Positions 1 through 4,961 of a DNA stretch of 5,369 nt are shown one piece after another (position 1 is the stretch's first letter; every line of letters begins with the position of its first letter). This DNA is from Spirochaetales bacterium (GTDB lineage: Bacteria > Spirochaetota > Spirochaetia > ARS1246), in NCBI GenBank assembly GCA_018644745.1, contig JABGPX010000305.1, positions 1 to 5,369 of the forward strand. The letters are read 5' to 3'. A model generated the notes under the pieces. That model saw nothing but the letters and a program-made list of their open reading frames with translations. It made no database searches and was not told where the DNA came from. Made by a program: the position numbers and the translations under genes.

Positions 1-1
1 T

Positions 2-646
2 ACCGCGATTATCGGCGGTACCGGGTCAGGCAAATCGACCCTGGTTAATCTCATACCCAGGTTCTATGACATCGGAAGCGGGACCATACTTGTAGATGGC
101 CTAGATATCCGTGAGATGACTCAAGCCGACCTCCGGGCAAAGATCGGTTTTGTACCTCAGAACGCGGTTTTGTTCAGCGGCACTATGGCTGACAATATTC
201 GCTACGGAAAGGAAGATGCCACCGATGAGGAGATTCGCCATGCTGTAGAAACCGCCCAGGCGGCGGAATTCATTGATGCAATGGAGGACGGACTCGAATC
301 GGTAATTGCTCAAGACGGAACCAACGTGTCCGGGGGCCAGAAGCAGCGGCTGTCTATCGCCCGGGCACTTGTCAGGAATCCCGAGATCTATATTTTTGAT
401 GACAGTTTTTCCGCTCTTGATTTTAAGACCGACGCCAGTCTACGGGAAGCCTTGAAAGCAGAAACTCGAGAATCGACCGTACTGATCGTTGCCCAGCGTG
501 TAACTACCGTAATGGAGGCGGATCAGATTATTGTACTTGATGAAGGCAGGATCGTGGGAAAAGGTGCCCATCAGGATCTGATGAAAGACAATGAAGTGTA
601 CCGGGAAATCGTTTTTTCCCAGCTCTCTGTGGAGGAAATAGCGTAA
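2..646 (+). CDS. ABC exporter half-transporter, degenerate-site subunit (3' part, NBD only)
   Basis: This is the C-terminal 214 residues of an ABC exporter subunit; its membrane domain lies before the window. Visible NBD motifs, numbered from the first codon here, are Walker A GGTGSGKST (5-13), Q-loop Q53, a normal signature VSGGQ (109-113), Walker B YIFDD (132-134 region) and D-loop SALD (about 137-140). The catalytic Glu after Walker B is Asp (D134, codon 401-403) and the switch His is Gln (Q165, codon 494-496). In heterodimeric exporters of the TM287/288, BmrCD and LmrCD kind this pattern marks the subunit whose own nucleotide site binds ATP but hydrolyses poorly, while its intact signature completes the partner's active site. 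The stop overlaps the next start (TAATG), so the two are surely one operon. The substrate cannot be read from the sequence; drugs or lipids are usual for the family. The frame is open from base 2, so this is a window cut and not a broken gene. Confidence 0.95.
   Translation, partial: TAIIGGTGSGKSTLVNLIPRFYDIGSGTILVDGLDIREMTQADLRAKIGFVPQNAVLFSGTMADNIRYGKEDATDEEIRHAVETAQAAEFIDAMEDGLESVIAQDGTNVSGGQKQRLSIARALVRNPEIYIFDDSFSALDFKTDASLREALKAETRESTVLIVAQRVTTVMEADQIIVLDEGRIVGKGAHQDLMKDNEVYREIVFSQLSVEEIA
631..635 (+). promoter_or_regulatory. Ribosome binding site for the second ABC gene
   Basis: GGAGG lies inside the last codons of the first ABC gene, ten bases before the ATG at 646. Together with the one-base TAATG overlap it fixes this start and suggests translational coupling that keeps the two subunits in equal amounts. 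Confidence 0.75.
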
Positions 647-2559
647 TGGCAAAAGATAATATGCAGCATGGCGGGCCGGGAGCAGGGGGTCGACCTGGCG
701 GGGCTTCACGACCGGCATTTCGTCCGGGCGGACCGGGAAGAGGAATGCACGGTGGAATGCCCGTCGAGAAGCCGAAAAATTTCAAGAAGACCCTCAAGCG
801 CCTGGTGAAATACCTCAAGCCGCGGCGGGTGGCCCTTACCGCTGTCTTTTTCGCGGCGATTGTTAGTACTATCTTCGCCATTCTCAGCCCTAAGATCCTC
901 GGTCGTGCTACCACCAAGCTTTTCGAGGGTCTCATGATGAAGATGAGAGGAGTACCGAACGCGGCTATAGATTTCGATTATATACTTCGTATTGTTCTCA
1001 TTCTTGTGGGCCTTTATGTGATCAGCGCGGTTTTCATGTTCATTCAGCAGTTCATTATGGCCGGCGTCGCACAAAAGACTGTCTATGATCTTCGCGAAAC
1101 CGTAAGCAGCAAGCTTACCCGCCTGCCGTTGAAGTTTTTCGACTCCCGCACTCATGGCGAAATACTGAGCCGGGTGACCAATGACATTGATCTGATCAGC
1201 ACCACCCTGCAACAGAGCGTCGCTCAGATTATCACGGCGGTTGTTACCTTAATAGGCGTGATAATCATGATGTTTTCTATAAATTGGGTACTCACCGTGG
1301 TTATCATGATTACCCTGCCGGTGAGTTTCATGTTTCTCGCCCCGATCCTAAAACGATCACAGCGTTACTTTGCTGCTCAGCAGAAAACTCTCGGTGAAAT
1401 CAATGGTCATGTCGAGGAGATGTACGCCGGGCATAAAATCGTAAAAGCCTTTGGTCACGAAGAGAGATCTATCAATAAATTCAACGGAATAAATGAAAGG
1501 CTGTATGGCGCCGGCTGGAAAGCCCAATTTATTTCCGGCATCATCATGCCGCTCATGATGTTTGTGAATAATATAGGGTATGTGGTTGTCTGTGTTGTCG
1601 GCGGTGTTCTCGTTACCAAAGGTGCCATCAAGCTCGGAGATATCCAGGCGTTTATCCAGTACGCGAGACAGTTTTCACAACCAATTCAGCAGACCGCAAA
1701 TATATCTAATGTGCTGCAGTCAACTATCGCGGCGGCGGAGCGTGTGTTCGAAATCCTAGATGAAGAGGAAGAAGCGCCGGCAGCTGATAATGCACCGATA
1801 CTTAAAAATCCCAAAGGCGAAGTAAAGATCGAACATGTCAGTTTCAGTTATGAAGAAACCAAGCCACTTATTGAGGATATGAATATCGATGTGAAACAGG
1901 GGCAGACAATCGCCATCGTCGGTCCGACCGGCGCGGGCAAGACCACCCTGGTTAATCTGCTCATGCGTTTCTACGAGATTTCCAAGGGGAGAATCTCTGT
2001 AGATGGTGTGGATATTCGAGAATTGGAGCGGGAAGGCTTGCGGAGTATCTTCGGCATGGTCCTCCAGGACACCTGGTTGTTCAACGGTACTATTCGCGAA
2101 AACATCGGCTACGGCCGGGAGGGTTTGAGCGAGGAAGATATTGTAGCGGCAGCGGTGACAGTTCACGCTGACCATTTCATCAGGACACTTCCCGATGGAT
2201 ATGACACGATTCTCAACGAAGAAGCATCAAATATCTCCCAGGGCCAGAAGCAGCTGCTCACAATCGCGCGGGCGATTCTTGCTGATCCTGCAATACTGAT
2301 TCTAGATGAAGCCACTAGCAGCGTCGACTCGAGGACGGAAATACTCATCCAGAAAGCCATGAATGAACTCATGAGAGGACGGACAAACTTTGTAATCGCC
2401 CATAGATTGTCTACTATACGCGACGCGGATCTCATTCTTGTAATGAATGAAGGAACCATTATTGAGACAGGCACGCATACCCAGCTGCTTGAGCAGGATG
2501 GTTTTTACGCGGACTTGTATAATAGCCAGTTCAAAGGAATAAACAGGCAGGCAGGTTAA
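646..2559 (+). CDS. ABC exporter half-transporter, catalytic subunit of heterodimer
   Basis: A complete 637-residue type IV (B-family) ABC exporter subunit: an N-terminal cytoplasmic tail, six membrane helices (roughly 62-82, 112-138, 190-212, 214-236, 295-322, 330-350) and a C-terminal NBD. NBD motifs are A-loop Y402, Walker A GPTGAGKTT (426-434), Q-loop Q474, Walker B LILDE with catalytic E555, D-loop SSVD (558-561) and switch H586. The signature is the degenerate ISQGQ (530-534), with Gln for the second conserved position. This mirrors the upstream subunit: this protein's Walker A/B pair with the partner's VSGGQ to form the hydrolytic site, and its ISQGQ faces the partner's D134/Q165 to form the degenerate site. 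Residues 8-38 are rich in Gly, Pro and Arg, an extension also seen on half-exporters in Gram-positive and related bacteria. The pair should sit in the inner membrane and export an unidentified substrate. Assignment to the heterodimeric MDR-like family is firm; the substrate is unknown. Confidence 0.96.
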   Translation: MAKDNMQHGGPGAGGRPGGASRPAFRPGGPGRGMHGGMPVEKPKNFKKTLKRLVKYLKPRRVALTAVFFAAIVSTIFAILSPKILGRATTKLFEGLMMKMRGVPNAAIDFDYILRIVLILVGLYVISAVFMFIQQFIMAGVAQKTVYDLRETVSSKLTRLPLKFFDSRTHGEILSRVTNDIDLISTTLQQSVAQIITAVVTLIGVIIMMFSINWVLTVVIMITLPVSFMFLAPILKRSQRYFAAQQKTLGEINGHVEEMYAGHKIVKAFGHEERSINKFNGINERLYGAGWKAQFISGIIMPLMMFVNNIGYVVVCVVGGVLVTKGAIKLGDIQAFIQYARQFSQPIQQTANISNVLQSTIAAAERVFEILDEEEEAPAADNAPILKNPKGEVKIEHVSFSYEETKPLIEDMNIDVKQGQTIAIVGPTGAGKTTLVNLLMRFYEISKGRISVDGVDIRELEREGLRSIFGMVLQDTWLFNGTIRENIGYGREGLSEEDIVAAAVTVHADHFIRTLPDGYDTILNEEASNISQGQKQLLTIARAILADPAILILDEATSSVDSRTEILIQKAMNELMRGRTNFVIAHRLSTIRDADLILVMNEGTIIETGTHTQLLEQDGFYADLYNSQFKGINRQAG

Positions 2560-2567
2560 CTCCTCGT

Positions 2568-2597
2568 CGCGGGTTACGCCATAGGTTTTAACCCTCG
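2568..2597. terminator. Weak convergent hairpin, possible bidirectional terminator
   Basis: GGGTTA (2571-2576) and TAACCC (2589-2594) form a perfect six-base inverted repeat with a 12-base loop. It extends by CG/CG outside one mismatch to 2568 and 2597. It spans the short gap between the two convergent stop codons, where a shared terminator is expected, and overlaps the TAA of the minus-strand gene. No T-run follows on either strand, so intrinsic termination is doubtful. Confidence 0.25.
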
Positions 2598-2965
2598 CTC
2601 GTCATCTCGTTCCAGGACATCTCTGCCCATTCCCGCTCTACCCTCGTAAGGGCACGTATGAGTATCTGTCTTGTTTCTTCATCCGCGACCGTAGACGTAT
2701 TTGAGGCAAATTGAATGAGCTTTTTCATCTGGCGCATACATTTCTTTTTTGAGCTATGTTCCGCCTGATGTCTCCTTTTGCTCCGCAGTTTTTCTGTCCA
2801 GAAGGGCGGAACTCTGCCGGTTTCAGTGATGAACTCCGCGCTTTCATATAACCGCTGAAAAGTCTGACCCCCTAGCTTTCCCATCATTTTTGCCATCAGC
2901 CTGGTGAGAATTACCATAAGGGCAGATATCAATACAACTGTGAGTGCGATGTAGAAAAAGAACAT
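2588..2965 (-). CDS. Small single-pass membrane protein of unknown function
   Basis: I do not recognise this 125-residue protein. Residues 2-21 form one strongly hydrophobic helix at the very N-terminus, followed at once by Arg/Lys residues (R22, K26, K30). By the positive-inside rule the rest should be cytoplasmic, anchored to the membrane. The soluble part has a short FITETGRVPPFW stretch (45-56), a very basic segment (59-82, with SKRRHQ and SSKKK) and a charged helical C-terminus (95-120, alternating Glu/Arg). There is one Cys (C76). The start is supported by a TGATG overlap with the stop of the upstream HAD gene, so translation is probably coupled; only a weak GAAGT precedes it. The coupling suggests a role tied to the HAD protein, but this is inference. 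Its codons and length look like a real gene, and the overlapping plus-strand frame has no family features. Confidence 0.8.
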   Translation of the reverse strand: MFFFYIALTVVLISALMVILTRLMAKMMGKLGGQTFQRLYESAEFITETGRVPPFWTEKLRSKRRHQAEHSSKKKCMRQMKKLIQFASNTSTVADEETRQILIRALTRVEREWAEMSWNEMTSEG

Positions 2966-3525
2966 CAGTTTACTTCAGCATCCGCAGCTGCGCGCGCAGC
3001 TGCCTGTGCTTCCAGCCGATCCATGAGATCGAGCAGTTCAAGGGGCAGAGCGATCGTGTGATCCGGCGTCTCGTCCCGGTCAGCCGGCACACTCGATCTT
3101 CTTGGCGACCAGTTCAAGAAAACACTCACCAGACCCAGTCTGTTTGCACCTTTGATATCTCTTTCCAGATTATTACCTACCATGACAACATCGCCGTAAT
3201 GATCCGGTTCAATCCCGAGTTTATTGAGGCTGTCCTCGAACATCCTGGGGTCAGGTTTGGAAACGCCGACAATTTCAGAGATCGACTTCACTGAGAAGAA
3301 ATGATAGAGGTTATGCTGACCAAGAGCGTTTATAAAGGTATCTTCAGGGCCGTCCGCGACAAGACCCAGCGTGTACCCTCTAGAAACCAATCCATGAACC
3401 ATTTCCGCGGCTCCTGGTATGAGTTCGGCGCGAAGAGTGGTTCCACGGGCGTCTTTTTGCTCTGTCGCCTCATCAACAATCGTGTCGCCGCAATCGAGAA
3501 AGATCGTGTATTTTAGCTTTTTCAT
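2965..3525 (-). CDS. HAD-superfamily hydrolase-like protein with altered catalytic motifs
   Basis: A complete 186-residue protein with the HAD Rossmann fold. Motif I is FLDCGDT: nucleophile D11 is present, but the usual +2 Asp acid/base is G13, with D14 next. Motif II reads LVADG, with A57 where Ser/Thr is usual. Motif III Lys is K90 in SKPDPRMF. Motif IV is VGNNLERD: the first metal-binding Asp is N118, the later D123 is kept. A small helical cap could fit in residues 16-50. I recall GNN...D and VADG as recurring in a sub-group of bacterial HAD proteins, so these look like clade features and not decay; activity on phosphate esters is uncertain and the substrate unknown. The C-terminus is an Ala-rich tail (173-183). 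The start is backed by AAGGGA five bases before ATG. It lies downstream of the MFS gene and overlaps the next gene by one base (TGATG). Cytoplasmic; HAD membership is firm, function is not. Confidence 0.92.
   Translation of the reverse strand: MKKLKYTIFLDCGDTIVDEATEQKDARGTTLRAELIPGAAEMVHGLVSRGYTLGLVADGPEDTFINALGQHNLYHFFSVKSISEIVGVSKPDPRMFEDSLNKLGIEPDHYGDVVMVGNNLERDIKGANRLGLVSVFLNWSPRRSSVPADRDETPDHTIALPLELLDLMDRLEAQAAARAAADAEVN
2984..3003. repeat. Perfect 20-bp GC-rich palindrome inside the HAD 3' end
   Basis: The half-site GCAGCTGCGC is followed by its exact inverse. On the minus strand GCAGCTGCG also occurs twice as a direct repeat separated by CGC. It encodes the symmetric peptide AAARAAA (residues 175-181). 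In mRNA it could fold as an 8-bp stem with a GCGC loop, ending 18 bases before the start codon of the small membrane protein. Confidence 0.85.
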
Positions 3526-3530
3526 ATATA

Positions 3531-3536
3531 TCCCTT
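3531..3536 (-). promoter_or_regulatory. Ribosome binding site for the HAD gene
   Basis: On the minus strand AAGGGA stands five bases before the ATG at 3525, a good Shine-Dalgarno match and spacing, and decides the HAD start. The next stop upstream on that strand belongs to the mini-ORF ending at 3542. Confidence 0.7.
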
Positions 3537-3541
3537 GATGT

Positions 3542-3598
3542 TTATGTTTTGTTGTACCAGTGGAAGCATTTAACGTAAAGCCGGTCTAGTGAATTCAT
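3542..3598 (-). CDS. Possible 18-codon leader mini-ORF before the HAD gene
   Basis: On the minus strand an ATG at 3598 opens a frame of 18 codons (MNSLDRLYVKCFHWYNKT) ending in TAA 16 bases before the HAD start. AAGGAG (3607-3602) precedes it, but with only a three-base spacer, which is short. The peptide has four aromatic residues in its second half (Y8, F12, W14, Y15) plus H13, which could suit an attenuation-type leader, but no run of a single amino acid is seen. It may equally be chance in a 162-base gap. Confidence 0.25.
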   Translation of the reverse strand: MNSLDRLYVKCFHWYNKT

Positions 3599-3601
3599 CA
3601 G

Positions 3602-3615
3602 CTCCTTCGGAGGAG
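3602..3615 (-). promoter_or_regulatory. Small hairpin covering a Shine-Dalgarno-like sequence
   Basis: Minus-strand CTCCT (3615-3611) and AGGAG (3606-3602) form a five-base stem with a four-base loop CCGA. The 3' arm is the AAGGAG placed before the mini-ORF, so folding would hide it. No T-run follows, so it is not an obvious terminator for the MFS gene. The stem is short and may be of no consequence. Confidence 0.3.
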
Positions 3616-3655
3616 TCGGCGCAGTGGTCTGTGACTCTGTATTTGTTGAAGAATA

Positions 3656-3684
3656 ATTTTTGCGTCCGGATTCCCATTTGCCAA
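3656..3684 (-). promoter_or_regulatory. Candidate sigma70-type promoter for the HAD and small membrane protein genes
   Basis: On the minus strand TTGGCA (3684-3679, five of six matches to TTGACA), a 17-base spacer and AAAAAT (3661-3656, four of six to TATAAT) lie just after the MFS stop. Transcription from near 3649 would give a leader of about 120 bases holding the hairpin and mini-ORF. This would let the HAD pair be expressed apart from the MFS gene. Confidence 0.35.
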
Positions 3685-3687
3685 GTT

Positions 3688-4890
3688 TTATTCCTGAGAT
3701 CGATCTATCGAAGGAAGGCTTGTCGATAGTATCGCTGAAAGCCAGATGAAAAACGCCCCGAGAATAAAGGGCATTATAAGTCCGTATTTGTCGGCCAGCC
3801 AGCCGCCGAGAAGCGGAGAAAGAAAGCCGAGGCTGTGACAGGTGTAGATGAAGCCGACCGATGAGGCGAGAGTTTTTTTGTCGGAGAAATCCGCCGCGGC
3901 AGTAAGTACAATGGGGCTCACCGGGCCCGTGGCTCCGAGGCACGCGAGAAGTACGAGGAAGAGTGCAGGCCACGGGGAAAGACCCATGGCGAGAGCTATT
4001 GTGCCCGAAATTGCCAGCGGCATGAAGAGTGCGGTTCTGGCACCCCAGCGTGAATACAGATATCCCATGATTGGTTTAGCTGCGATCCCCATTCCGAAGT
4101 AGAGGGTCAATCCTGTCCCAATCAGCGTCGTCCTCATGCCGTATTTTTCTGCTGCCAGCAGTGGAACGAAGCCTATCATCGCCTTTGTACCCATTCCCTT
4201 CAGCGCGTAGATCAGAGCGAGAAGCATTATCTTCCTATTCTTAAAAACGGTGGCCGAGATAGCCAATATGCTGTCCCGAATCGTCATCGTAGCAGGTTCT
4301 GTTGATGCCTGCGGCCTTCCATCGGGGAATCTGAATGCCACGAGCGGCAGGAGAATCAGTGCGGGAAGCGAGCAGACCACGACTGCGGAGCGCCATCCCG
4401 ATGCCACCGCGACTCCAGCCTGAATAATCGGCATGATACTCGCGCCGATGTTGCCCATGAGCCCGTGAAATGAAATTGCCAGGGCCCGGCGGGAGGGAAA
4501 TCGTTCGGCCGCAAGGGCAGTTCCGCAGGGGTGATACGCCGCGTTACCGGCTCCCGCAGCCAGAGCGAGCACCGCTATTCCTGCGAAACCCTGCACCCAG
4601 CGCATGCTGAAAAACGCCGCGGCAGCAAATGACATACCGATGAGCAGTATGAGCTTCTTTTTCCCGCCGTGGTCCGCGAGCAGGGATATCGGATACAGAA
4701 TCAGGAATGCTGCCACGTGAGAGGCGCTGAGCAGCATTCCGGTTCGTGATGGTGAAAGATTGAATTCCGCTACGATGAGAATGAGTACCGGAACCAGAAG
4801 GCTCGAAAATCCATCGCTCAACCCATGTGTCGAGCCGATGAGAGCGAGATCGAAATAGTCTTTCATTCTGAGCTTTTCAGGATGTGTCAT
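3688..4890 (-). CDS. MFS transporter, fosmidomycin-resistance (Fsr)-like
   Basis: A 400-residue major facilitator protein, the usual length, with hydrophobic segments for 12 helices in two halves joined by a hydrophilic loop (about 188-218). TM1 carries HGLSDGF (22-28). Motif A between TM2 and TM3 appears as LLADHGGKKK (70-79), with a second-half counterpart YLYSRWGAR (277-285). TM4 is preceded by AAYHPCGT (117-124), and GLMGNIGAS (143-151) follows. HG-x(2)-D in TM1 together with YHP-x-G is what I associate with the Fsr-like exporter branch. The family moves small molecules by proton exchange across the inner membrane; real substrates of distant members are mostly unknown, so drug resistance should not be assumed. 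There is no Shine-Dalgarno sequence before the ATG at 4890. An internal Met9 (4866) would place the start right before TM1 and is a reasonable alternative. It is the first gene of the minus-strand set and divergent from the GDPD gene. Confidence 0.93.
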   Translation of the reverse strand: MTHPEKLRMKDYFDLALIGSTHGLSDGFSSLLVPVLILIVAEFNLSPSRTGMLLSASHVAAFLILYPISLLADHGGKKKLILLIGMSFAAAAFFSMRWVQGFAGIAVLALAAGAGNAAYHPCGTALAAERFPSRRALAISFHGLMGNIGASIMPIIQAGVAVASGWRSAVVVCSLPALILLPLVAFRFPDGRPQASTEPATMTIRDSILAISATVFKNRKIMLLALIYALKGMGTKAMIGFVPLLAAEKYGMRTTLIGTGLTLYFGMGIAAKPIMGYLYSRWGARTALFMPLAISGTIALAMGLSPWPALFLVLLACLGATGPVSPIVLTAAADFSDKKTLASSVGFIYTCHSLGFLSPLLGGWLADKYGLIMPFILGAFFIWLSAILSTSLPSIDRSQE

Positions 4891-4900
4891 TTCAATTGAA
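4891..4900. repeat. 10-bp palindrome at the MFS start
   Basis: TTCAATTGAA is its own reverse complement and touches the MFS ATG. It overlaps the transcription start predicted from the promoter at 4903-4931, so it could be an operator half or a chance AT-rich palindrome. Confidence 0.4.
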
Positions 4901-4902
4901 CC

Positions 4903-4931
4903 ATTTTGTTCTGACCGGGCCTGCCGGTCAA
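4903..4931 (-). promoter_or_regulatory. Candidate sigma70-type promoter for the MFS gene
   Basis: On the minus strand TTGACC (4931-4926, five of six to TTGACA), exactly 17 bases, then CAAAAT (4908-4903, four of six to TATAAT). Transcription would begin near 4896, only about six bases before the annotated ATG, which fits the missing ribosome binding site or favours the Met9 start. The inverted repeat at 4912-4930 lies across the -35 and spacer. Confidence 0.45.
4912..4930. promoter_or_regulatory. Operator-like inverted repeat in the divergent gap
   Basis: TGACCGG (4912-4918), a five-base spacer GCCTG, then its exact inverse CCGGTCA (4924-4930): 7 of 7 matching arms, 19 bp in all. Centre-to-centre spacing of the arms is 12 bp, close to one helical turn, as for dimeric helix-turn-helix regulators. 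It covers most of the predicted MFS -35 box and lies 27 bases before the GDPD ATG, so one protein could control both genes. No regulator gene is in the window. Confidence 0.5.
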
Positions 4932-4940
4932 CCTGTAGAG

Positions 4941-4961
4941 TATGATATTATGATTATATGA
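4941..4961 (+). repeat. Stacked TATGA repeats with two 3-codon ORFs before the GDPD start
   Basis: TATGA recurs at 4941, 4949 and 4957, eight bases apart; the first two are TATGAT, close to a -10 box (TATAAT). The ATGs at 4942 and 4950 each open a three-codon frame ending in TGA, and the second TGA overlaps the GDPD ATG (ATGA). No -35 box with normal spacing and no Shine-Dalgarno sequence is evident. Confidence 0.4.

Noticed and set aside
401..496. Loss of catalytic Glu and switch His as a sign that the first ABC gene is decaying
   Set aside because: The exact complementary change in the partner's signature and the intact frame fit a normal heterodimeric exporter.
528..935. Minus-strand frame of 135 codons across the ABC gene junction
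   Set aside because: It is rich in Arg and Pro, the mirror of the Gly/Pro-rich ABC tail, lies wholly opposite well-supported ABC coding sequence, and shows no family motif.
706..1212. Minus-strand frame of 168 codons inside the second ABC gene
   Set aside because: It lies opposite the membrane domain of a certain gene, and its residues show no fold or motif.
2944..3294. Plus-strand frame of 116 codons opposite the HAD gene
   Set aside because: The minus strand holds clear HAD motifs there; this frame is a shadow.
3542..3973. Minus-strand frame of 143 codons overlapping the MFS 3' end
   Set aside because: Its first part is the MFS gene read out of frame. Only its last 18 codons, with their own ATG and AAGGAG, were kept as a weak mini-ORF.
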